From Ferruginibacter sp. (lineage in GTDB: Bacteria > Bacteroidota > Bacteroidia > Chitinophagales > Chitinophagaceae), in assembly GCA_025362765.1 (NCBI GenBank), contig JANYFI010000540.1, positions 1-5,626 of the forward strand: a stretch of DNA of 5,626 bases, read 5' to 3'. A program made the translations under genes and the position numbers. Below the pieces are notes generated by a model. It searched no databases. It was not told the origin of the DNA and saw nothing but the letters and a program-made list of their open reading frames with translations. Positions 1-5,626 of the stretch are shown here, piece by piece (positions within the stretch are counted from its first letter, which is position 1; the number at the start of each line of letters is the position of its first letter).

Positions 1-1914
1 CGGCGGGGTGCCCAGCCAGATTATTTTGGTGGCGGCCTTTACACTACCAGGCTCCACCTGCTCCAGGGCATTGAGGATATAATCCGGTGCTACACTTGTT
101 TTAGGTATTTTAAAATCGAACCATTTTTGCAAAGGGTAATCATAACAGGCGCCCTGCATATAATTGAGCAATGACTTTTTTAAGCCAAAACTAAAAGTAG
201 GATGATCGGCTCCAGTGGGATCGATATGCTCAATATCATTATTGGCGAAACTACCCATTACATCGCTCACTTTTTTTACCTTAAATTTTTCAGGGTGTAG
301 GCCTACGGGGCTGTGCGCCGTCATGGTAAACTGGTGCCAGAAAGCGCTCTGTAAAATACCGGCTTCAAACATCTGCCTCACCATTTCCAGCGAATCTATT
401 GTTTCCTGCGCTGTTTGTGTGGGGAAACCATACATAAGATATGCATGTACCATAATGCCTGCATCAGAAAAATTTTTATTTACTTTGGCCACCTGCGCTA
501 CTGTAATTCCTTTTTGTATTAGTACAAGCAGCCTGTCAGATGCTACTTCCAGCCCCCCAGAAACTGCGATGCAACCGGATGCTTTTAGCAACAGGCAAAG
601 GTCTCTTGTAAAACTTTTTTCAAAACGGATATTGGTCCACCAACTTACGGTTAACTTTCTTTTGATGATTTCAATTGCCAGTGCCCGCATCATAGCGGGC
701 GGTGCTGCTTCATCCACAAAATGAAAACCATTTTGGCCGGTTTGCGCAATGATTGTTTCCATGCGGTCGCAAAGCAATTGTGCGGCAATCGGTTCATACA
801 ATTTTATATAATCCAGTGAAATATCGCAAAAGGTGCATTTACCCCAGTAACATCCGTGCGCCATGGTAAGTTTGTTCCAGCGGCCATCACTCCATAAACT
901 ATGCATGGGGTTCACTACTTCTATGGCAGAAATGTATTTGTCTAAAAACAGATCACCGTAATCCGGCGTGCCAACCTGGCCTTGTTTATAATCGGCACAA
1001 GCAGTGTTATTGATGTATGTTACCTGTCCGTTCACCAAAGTAAAAGTGCGCTTTAATTGATCGATAGTTATTTTACCACCGAGGTATAACAACAGGTTTT
1101 CCACTGGTGCTTCACCATCATCAAGCGTTATAAAATCATAAAACTCAAATACCCTTTCGTCAGACAAAGACCGCAGTTCAGTATTGGCGAAACCACCCCC
1201 CATGGCAACTTTCACATGAGGGTAATCTCTTTTTATGAATTGCCCGCAGCGAAGGGAAGTATACAAATTACCGGGAAAGGGAACTGAAATGGCTACCAGC
1301 GTAGGATTTATTTCTTCCATTCGCTGTTTCAAAATGCTAATCAAAATATTATCAATATAGGTGGGTTTCCGCTGAAGCGAAGCATATAATTCATCGAAAC
1401 TGTTCGCACTTCTTCCCAACTTTTCGGCATACCTGCTAAAGCCAAAATGGATGTCCACACATTCACTTATCAGGTCACTTAAATCTTCCAGATACATGGT
1501 GGCCAGGTGCTTTGCCTTATCCTGCATGCCCATGGTTCCGAAGGCCCATGTTAAATCGTCGAGTTGTGCAAAGCGGCTGGCTTCCGGTAAAAAATCTCTT
1601 TTGCTGATCAGATGCGCCAGCGTTGGATTTTTTCCCTGGAGGAATAAAATCACTGCATCAATGGTGCTAATATATATTTGCTGCAATACAATTATTCTGC
1701 GGGCATTGGCTGACCATTCTTTGGCAGCAATACTTTCAAACAACTTGATAAGGCCTTGTTTGCAAAAAATAGCGAGTGTTACTTCAATTCCCAGATCAGC
1801 CTGAAAAGATGAAATATGTTTGGTGTTTAAAAACCCTTTCAGGTACGCAGTAGCCGGATAAGGCGTGTTTAACTGCGTAAACGGTGGCGTAATTAAAAAA
1901 ACAGGAGCGCTCAA
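1..1914 (-). CDS. B12-binding-type radical SAM protein, partial (C-terminus beyond left edge)
   Basis: The reverse strand is open for 638 codons up to the window edge, so the C-terminus is missing. The protein begins with a motif typical of the first strand of cobalamin-binding radical SAM enzymes (LITPPFTQLNTPYP, residues 8-21). A long helical stretch follows (about 50-195). The rest of the Rossmann-like domain comes next: ISVPFPGNLY at 209-218 and MGGGF at 238-242. The radical SAM core carries C355, C360 and C363 (CYWGKCTFC), which should hold the 4Fe-4S cluster, and SGGLE at 452-456, resembling the GGE-type SAM-binding motif. The cysteine spacing is CX4CX2C, not the usual CX3CX2C. I see no DxHxxG cobalamin ligand motif, so B12 binding is inferred from architecture only. 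TTG at 1914 is chosen as start because an in-frame TAA lies five codons upstream and the first in-frame ATG is codon 128, after the conserved N-terminus. Substrate unknown; methyl transfer or another radical rearrangement are both possible. Confidence 0.85.
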   Translation of the reverse strand, partial: MSAPVFLITPPFTQLNTPYPATAYLKGFLNTKHISSFQADLGIEVTLAIFCKQGLIKLFESIAAKEWSANARRIIVLQQIYISTIDAVILFLQGKNPTLAHLISKRDFLPEASRFAQLDDLTWAFGTMGMQDKAKHLATMYLEDLSDLISECVDIHFGFSRYAEKLGRSANSFDELYASLQRKPTYIDNILISILKQRMEEINPTLVAISVPFPGNLYTSLRCGQFIKRDYPHVKVAMGGGFANTELRSLSDERVFEFYDFITLDDGEAPVENLLLYLGGKITIDQLKRTFTLVNGQVTYINNTACADYKQGQVGTPDYGDLFLDKYISAIEVVNPMHSLWSDGRWNKLTMAHGCYWGKCTFCDISLDYIKLYEPIAAQLLCDRMETIIAQTGQNGFHFVDEAAPPAMMRALAIEIIKRKLTVSWWTNIRFEKSFTRDLCLLLKASGCIAVSGGLEVASDRLLVLIQKGITVAQVAKVNKNFSDAGIMVHAYLMYGFPTQTAQETIDSLEMVRQMFEAGILQSAFWHQFTMTAHSPVGLHPEKFKVKKVSDVMGSFANNDIEHIDPTGADHPTFSFGLKKSLLNYMQGACYDYPLQKWFDFKIPKTSVAPDYILNALEQVEPGSVKAATKIIWLGTPP

Positions 1915-1933
1915 ATGTTGAAATATTTAGCTG

Positions 1934-1941
1934 CAAAAATA
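1934..1941 (-). promoter_or_regulatory. Bacteroidota-type -7 element for the radical SAM gene
   Basis: On the reverse strand this reads TATTTTTG, an exact match to TAnnTTTG, the -7 consensus of the Bacteroidota primary sigma factor. It ends 19 bases upstream of the proposed TTG start, implying a very short leader. No convincing TTG or TTTG is seen at the -33 distance, so the match could be chance in AT-rich DNA. Its position does agree with the TTG start rather than the much later ATG. Confidence 0.35.
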
Positions 1942-2015
1942 TTGCTTAAAATTTAAATGAGGGAGGAAGGTATTGGTACTTGTCTAACGCAGTTGAATGT
2001 ATCAAATGATGACAT

Positions 2016-2043
2016 AAAAAAAGCATTACTTTTTTGTAATGCT
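2016..2043 (-). terminator. Intrinsic terminator of the DUF4197 gene
   Basis: A perfect 8-bp inverted repeat (AGCATTAC at 2022-2029, GTAATGCT at 2036-2043) encloses a 6-base loop. Read on the reverse strand, the hairpin is followed directly by a run of seven T (2022 down to 2016). It lies about 25 bases past the TAA stop of the DUF4197 gene, the expected place for a Rho-independent terminator. It should uncouple that gene from the radical SAM gene downstream on the same strand. Confidence 0.8.
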
Positions 2044-2068
2044 CCAGTTATTTTTTGTTTTAAGATTT

Positions 2069-2839
2069 TTATTTCCCTCCAAAAACAGATTTCAAAATAC
2101 CGGTAACCTGTGCCGCCGGATCTTTTCTTATTTTTTGTTCCTGTAAACTAATATTTAAAAACAACCCGCTTAAAGCTTTGTCAGTTACATATGCGGTGAG
2201 GTCAGGGTTTACTTTACTCATAGAAAACTTATTGTAAGTACTAAAAACATCTTTCCAGTATTTTGTAGCGTCCACTTTTACCAGGCTTGCTTCAATCACC
2301 GGCCTAAACTTTTCGGTCAACTGCATCGTAGTTGTTTTTCTCAGGTAATCGGTAGCTGCAAAGTCTCCCCCTTTTAAAATCTGCAGGCCATCTGTAACAC
2401 TCATTTGCTTAATGGACGTCCAGAAAATATCTCCCACCCCACTTGCGGCATCTTCAGCAGCCCTGTTCATAGACAATATAGCCTTATCAACCAAACTCCC
2501 CATCCCCAGGTTCCGCAGGTTTTTTTCTACTTTCTCCGCTTCAGCAGGCATTAAAATTTTTATAGCCGCATCACCAAAAAAACCGTTGGTAGCACTTAAT
2601 TTTTTACTGCTGCTATCAGTCCCAACCCTGAGCGCTTCTTTTAAACCGGCAATGATGTCATCGTTGCTCAAGCCTTTACCCAAGCCTCCCGAAGAACCAG
2701 GCGTAATTTTATCAAGTAAACTTTTACCGGAAGTACTGTCTTTTTTTGTCACTTTATTCATTAGGCCTTTCAAGCCCTGGGCATGCACGCCTGCAGTTAA
2801 AAAGGCGATTGCAAATACAGTAGTAATGATTTTTTTCAT
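2069..2839 (-). CDS. DUF4197 family exported protein
   Basis: The product is 256 residues. Residues 1-20 form a Sec signal peptide (MKK, hydrophobic stretch, VHA-Q cleavage site) with no lipobox, so a soluble periplasmic protein is likely. The mature part matches my recollection of the DUF4197 pattern throughout: GLSNDDIIAGLKEALRVG (56-73), the NGFF and KILMP segment (85-98), MNRAAEDA (124-131), the MSVTDGLQILKGGDFAATDYLR region (146-167), a PVIEASL segment (180-186), AYVTDKALSGLF (216-227) and QEQKIRKDPAAQVTGILKSVFG at the end. The length is usual for the family and nothing appears broken. A low-complexity linker rich in Ser, Gly and Lys (about 30-57) joins the signal peptide to the domain. 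The molecular function of DUF4197 is not known to me and the neighbours do not reveal it. The gene appears monocistronic, with its own promoter-like sequence upstream and a strong hairpin terminator downstream. Confidence 0.92.
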   Translation of the reverse strand: MKKIITTVFAIAFLTAGVHAQGLKGLMNKVTKKDSTSGKSLLDKITPGSSGGLGKGLSNDDIIAGLKEALRVGTDSSSKKLSATNGFFGDAAIKILMPAEAEKVEKNLRNLGMGSLVDKAILSMNRAAEDAASGVGDIFWTSIKQMSVTDGLQILKGGDFAATDYLRKTTTMQLTEKFRPVIEASLVKVDATKYWKDVFSTYNKFSMSKVNPDLTAYVTDKALSGLFLNISLQEQKIRKDPAAQVTGILKSVFGGK

Positions 2840-2860
2840 ATAATATTTTGATTAGTCAGA

Positions 2861-2893
2861 CAAAATTAATACTGTAACGTTTAATGTGCTCAA
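2861..2893 (-). promoter_or_regulatory. Putative promoter of the DUF4197 gene
   Basis: On the reverse strand, TAATTTTG at 2868-2861 is an exact match to the Bacteroidota -7 consensus TAnnTTTG. A TTG at 2893-2891 lies 22 bases upstream, slightly longer than the usual spacing to the -33 element. The -7 element ends 21 bases before the ATG, giving a short leader without a Shine-Dalgarno sequence. The site sits in the 89-bp divergent spacer shared with the oxidoreductase gene. Confidence 0.45.
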
Positions 2894-2901
2894 TTAGTTT
2901 C

Positions 2902-2909
2902 TACCTTTA
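2902..2909 (+). promoter_or_regulatory. Possible -7 element of the oxidoreductase gene
   Basis: TACCTTTA differs from TAnnTTTG by its last base only and lies about 20 bases before the ATG at 2929. A TTTA at 2880-2883, spaced 18 bases upstream, could act as a poor -33 element. This is a weak call, supported mainly by position. Confidence 0.25.
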
Positions 2910-2928
2910 TATCTTTTAACAATTTACC

Positions 2929-4080
2929 ATGATGTCAGCTATATCATTTTGGGAGAAAGACAGTTTTTTTGCACCGCAGGATATCATTATTGCAGGAAGC
3001 GGCATTGTGGGATTATGGAGTGCATTTCACCTAAAACTAATCAATCCCCAATACAAAATCACCATCCTGGAAAGGGGGATTATCCCTACCGGCGCCAGTA
3101 CCAGGAATGCTGGCTTTGCCTGTTTCGGCAGCCCGGGCGAACTGGTGGCAGACGCCGCTACCATGGGAGAAGACGCCATGTGGCAATTGGTGGAAATGCG
3201 CTATAAAGGATTGCAGCAATTAAGAAAAAACTTTACGGATTATGCGATAGATTATGATGCCTGCGGTGGGTATGAGTGCTTTTCGGCTGATTCCACGGAC
3301 TGGAAAGAGGTAGCTGAAAAACTGGATTGGCTAAACACAGGATTACAAAAAATCACCGGCGAAGAAAATTTATTTAAACTGGCTGATGATAAGCTACATG
3401 CATTTGGGTTCAAAGGGTTTACTCACCTGGTACAAAACAAACTGGAAGCAGGCATCCATTCCGGAAAAACTGTGCAGGCGCTGCTGCAAAAAATACAGGG
3501 CATGGGCGTACAGGTGTTAACAAATATGACAGTACTGTCTTATGAAAATCATCATCAAGGCGTTCGGGTAAATATAAGCGCAGGTATTGATGGCAGGCAA
3601 ATTTCCTTTACTACCAATCAATTACTACTGTGCACCAATGCTTTTACAAAGCAACTATTACCGGAAACAGACATTATACCTAACCGTGGCCAGGTATTGG
3701 TTACAGCCCCTATTGAACAGCTTCCTTTTAAGGGAACTTTTCATTTTGACCAGGGTTATTATTACTTTAGAAACGTAGGCAACCGGTTGCTGCTGGGCGG
3801 TGCAAGAAACAAAGATTTCGAAAACGAGCATACACTTGAAATGCAGACTACGCCGGTTATACAGGCCGCGTTAGAAAGTTTCATTCAACAGCATTTATTG
3901 CCTGATACAACCTATGCAGTAACAGATAGCTGGAGTGGCATTATGGCAATGGGAAGAGAAAAATCACCCCTTATACAATCTATTGGTAACAACGTGTTTT
4001 GCTGCGTGCGTATGAGTGGTATGGGAATTGCGCTTGCACCGGAAGCGGCTCAAAAAATCGCCGTTTTGATGAATGGCTGA
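2929..4080 (+). CDS. FAD-dependent oxidoreductase, DAO family
   Basis: The product is 383 residues, a normal size for the D-amino-acid oxidase-like (DAO) flavoenzymes that oxidise amines or amino acids. The FAD-binding fold starts at DIIIAGSGIVG (18-28, GxGxxG), followed by ITILERG with Glu48, expected to bind the FAD ribose. Next comes the family motif GASTRNAGF (55-63), which contacts the isoalloxazine and pyrophosphate. The middle (about 90-260) forms the substrate domain. Residues 286-294 (RLLLGGARN) and the C-terminal SGMGIALAPEAA (363-374) close the FAD site. There is no signal peptide or membrane segment, so a cytoplasmic enzyme is expected. ATG at 2929 is chosen because it leaves 17 residues before the first strand; a second ATG follows immediately and could also serve. 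Substrate cannot be told from sequence: glycine oxidase, gamma-glutamylputrescine oxidase and D-amino-acid dehydrogenase are relatives. Its stop lies 5 bases from the stop of the convergent protease gene. Confidence 0.9.
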   Translation: MMSAISFWEKDSFFAPQDIIIAGSGIVGLWSAFHLKLINPQYKITILERGIIPTGASTRNAGFACFGSPGELVADAATMGEDAMWQLVEMRYKGLQQLRKNFTDYAIDYDACGGYECFSADSTDWKEVAEKLDWLNTGLQKITGEENLFKLADDKLHAFGFKGFTHLVQNKLEAGIHSGKTVQALLQKIQGMGVQVLTNMTVLSYENHHQGVRVNISAGIDGRQISFTTNQLLLCTNAFTKQLLPETDIIPNRGQVLVTAPIEQLPFKGTFHFDQGYYYFRNVGNRLLLGGARNKDFENEHTLEMQTTPVIQAALESFIQQHLLPDTTYAVTDSWSGIMAMGREKSPLIQSIGNNVFCCVRMSGMGIALAPEAAQKIAVLMNG

Positions 4081-4085
4081 TGTGT

Positions 4086-5366
4086 TTATTCCTTAATCAT
4101 TTTTTTTGTATACCTGTTTGTTCCTTCTTCTACAGTAAAAATATACACCCCCTTCGCAAAGCCAGCGACGTTAACGCTGGTTTTAGCAGTATTGAAAGTA
4201 GCGGAATAAATTTTATTCCCGGTTACGGTGTAAATGTTGATTGTTTTTACTGATAAAGATTTTAATGCGCCCAGGTATTCAACTACTGCACTTGATTGCA
4301 TCGGGTTAGGATATACTTTTACTTCTATTACTTGCTTTACGGTGGCGATGGTATCTGTTGGAGGCAATGGACCGGCAGAAGCGAGCGTGCTGTCACAGGC
4401 AAAAGATGTAAGGAAAGAATTGCGAACATTCCCTGTTGCAAACAGCGCCCTCATTCTTATTTTTTGCCCATTTGTAAAAAGACTCATACAGGCATCATTG
4501 GTAAAATCCATAAAATTCATATACATGTCGCCATTACCATCAGGCGAACAATTGGATACATGCGGAAATGAGGGACAGCCATAGTTATAATATTGTTGTA
4601 CCGGCGTATCGTCCACCTCATCCGAACCACAGATGGCATCGCCCCAAATATGTTTTAGCCCAAGCCAGTGGCCAATTTCATGCGTAGCAGTACGACCTTT
4701 GTCAAATGGAGAACGCACGTTGCCGGTAGTTCCAAACACGTCAAACGAGATTACAACGCCATCTGTTGCCGAAGGTCCGCCCGGAAGACTGGAATAGCCC
4801 AATGTTCTGCTACCCATATTACAAACCCAAATATTAAGGTACCGTTTACAATCCCATCCGTCGTCGCCACCTTGTGCTGAATATTTTACTGCGTCATCGG
4901 GCGAAAATGCATCCCTATTACTATACTTTCTTACAATGCCCGAAGTTTTTCTCCCCTGGGGATCCACCTGCGCAAGGCAGAACCTGATTTTTGTATCCGC
5001 AGCAAGGGCAGCAAACACCGGCGGCGTATTAATTTTATCCGCATTTAAATTACTATAATCATTGTTTAATGCAATTAGCTGCGATTGTATTTGATCAAGA
5101 CTAATATTTTGATCAGCCGTATTGTACATGATATGTATTACAACAGGCACGTTAATAATATCATTGAAAGCTATATCTTTCGCTGCGGGATGCTGGCCTG
5201 CTACAGCCGTTGTTAGTGCCGCTGTTTTATTAAGTGAATTGTTTATAGAAGGATCCGCTTTAATTAACCGCTGCATATATTCAGTAGTGCCACAATTACG
5301 TTGCGCCTGCACATGCATTGAACACTGTAGCAAAAGCAATAATAGTACGCCCGGAAAAAATTTCAT
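4086..5366 (-). CDS. Secreted M43 (pappalysin-like) zinc metalloprotease with T9SS sorting domain
   Basis: The product is 426 residues from the ATG at 5366. Residues 1-21 are a signal peptide (MKFF, a six-leucine core, VQA-Q cleavage site). The mature N-terminus has RNCGT (23-27), which resembles a cysteine-switch pro-segment. The catalytic domain carries HEIGHWLGLKH (229-239): His229, His233 and His239 bind zinc and Glu230 is the general base. DEVDDTP (249-255) looks like the calcium/loop motif of M43, and NFMDF with Met286 is the Met-turn. Four cysteines between 246 and 293 may form disulfides. From about residue 347 comes a T9SS type A sorting domain (VYPNP at 351-355, final KKMIKE), so the protein should cross the outer membrane by T9SS and be released or anchored at the surface. 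An in-frame TTG at 5405 would add 13 residues before the signal peptide; the ATG gives the cleaner one. Peptide substrates are unknown. Confidence 0.93.
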   Translation of the reverse strand: MKFFPGVLLLLLLQCSMHVQAQRNCGTTEYMQRLIKADPSINNSLNKTAALTTAVAGQHPAAKDIAFNDIINVPVVIHIMYNTADQNISLDQIQSQLIALNNDYSNLNADKINTPPVFAALAADTKIRFCLAQVDPQGRKTSGIVRKYSNRDAFSPDDAVKYSAQGGDDGWDCKRYLNIWVCNMGSRTLGYSSLPGGPSATDGVVISFDVFGTTGNVRSPFDKGRTATHEIGHWLGLKHIWGDAICGSDEVDDTPVQQYYNYGCPSFPHVSNCSPDGNGDMYMNFMDFTNDACMSLFTNGQKIRMRALFATGNVRNSFLTSFACDSTLASAGPLPPTDTIATVKQVIEVKVYPNPMQSSAVVEYLGALKSLSVKTINIYTVTGNKIYSATFNTAKTSVNVAGFAKGVYIFTVEEGTNRYTKKMIKE

Positions 5367-5509
5367 AAACCAAAATTTGAAGTGCAAAAAAATAATTTGG
5401 CTCAAGGGGATATAACGATACTGTCAGAGGTATTGGCGTAGCGGATTAAGGCAGAACAATAGAAAAGATGGGATTTTTAGTCTCAGAATAAAAACTGCGG
5501 TATTGACAA

Positions 5510-5626
5510 ATGGGGTTTGTTTACAAATATCCGTTTCAGAGATGGCATAAAAATAAGGACAATATCATTACCGGCAAAAAATATTTGTATTCTTTTATCG
5601 GTGCGCACGCTAAAAACCTGCCGGGC
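5510..5626 (+). CDS. Possible 5' end of a plus-strand gene, partial, unidentified
   Basis: An ATG at 5510, with TGA two codons before it, opens a frame of 39 codons that continues past the right edge. The codons look ordinary for this genome, and the segment KKYLYSFIGAH (residues 23-33) weakly recalls the F-V/I-G motif of exostosin-type (GT47-like) glycosyltransferases. In those enzymes the motif normally lies well inside the protein, so here the gene would be truncated, of another family, or not real. Two other frames across these bases are also open (a second plus frame without an ATG, and a minus frame ending at 5483), so openness alone proves little. The remaining bases from 5367 to 5509 hold the protease leader and no other feature I can support. 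Confidence 0.28.
   Translation, partial: MGFVYKYPFQRWHKNKDNIITGKKYLYSFIGAHAKNLPG

Noticed and set aside
215..724. 169-codon plus-strand open frame
   Set aside because: It lies wholly antisense to the radical SAM gene, whose frame carries recognisable motifs. The antisense translation is rich in Cys and Ser and resembles no family I know.
1451..1804. 117-codon plus-strand open frame
   Set aside because: Antisense to the N-terminal part of the radical SAM gene, with no recognisable product.
2412..2843. 143-codon plus-strand open frame
   Set aside because: Mirror of the DUF4197 gene, whose minus-strand product matches a known family along its length.
4043..4066. AAGCGGC/GCCGTTT hairpin near the end of the oxidoreductase gene as a terminator
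   Set aside because: It is inside the coding sequence, has a ten-base loop and one G-T pair, and lacks a T-tract after the stem in either direction.
4234..4584. Plus-strand open frames opposite the protease gene (also 4296-4571, 4668-4880 and 5122-5415)
   Set aside because: All are antisense to the M43 protease, which has an intact active site, Met-turn and sorting domain in the minus frame.
5308..5330. Lipobox-like LLQC in the protease signal peptide
   Set aside because: Gln just before Cys does not fit the lipobox, and a normal signal peptidase I site (VQA-Q) follows; a T9SS cargo is more consistent.
5473..5494. TTTTTA/TAAAAA inverted repeat as a terminator
   Set aside because: Only six A-T pairs around a nine-base loop and no following T-run; expected by chance in AT-rich DNA.
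5483..5626. 47-codon minus-strand open frame entering from the right edge and ending in TGA at 5483
   Set aside because: It could be the end of an upstream gene, but the translation is a basic, hydrophobic tail with no recognisable motif, and it competes with a plus frame over the same bases.

Overview
The window looks like a chromosomal segment of a Bacteroidota bacterium, most likely Chitinophagaceae or a close relative. This rests on three things: a secreted protease carrying a type IX secretion (T9SS) C-terminal sorting domain, which is confined to this phylum; AT-rich leaders without Shine-Dalgarno sequences, some with an exact match to the Bacteroidota -7 element TAnnTTTG; and the flavor of the protein families. 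No rRNA, tRNA, CRISPR array, insertion sequence or phage gene is visible.

Layout from left to right. Positions 1-1914 (minus strand) hold most of a large cobalamin-binding-type radical SAM enzyme. Its C-terminus runs off the left edge, it appears to start at TTG, and its cluster motif is CX4CX2C rather than CX3CX2C. A 154-bp gap carries the -7 element of that gene and a clear intrinsic terminator for the next gene. Positions 2069-2839 (minus) encode an exported DUF4197 protein of unknown function. An 89-bp divergent spacer then separates it from 2929-4080 (plus), a DAO-type FAD-dependent amine/amino-acid oxidoreductase. That gene converges with 4086-5366 (minus), an M43 (pappalysin-like) zinc metalloprotease with signal peptide, possible cysteine switch, HExxHxxGxxH site and T9SS sorting domain. 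Only five bases separate the two stop codons. The last 260 bases are mostly non-coding, but may contain the first 39 codons of a plus-strand gene (from 5510) with a weak resemblance to exostosin-type glycosyltransferases.

The genes do not form an obvious pathway. Orientation alternates, the radical SAM and DUF4197 genes are separated by a terminator, and each gene seems to be its own transcription unit. I see no defence or mobile system. The most interesting items are the non-canonical radical SAM protein and the secreted protease with its likely latency mechanism.
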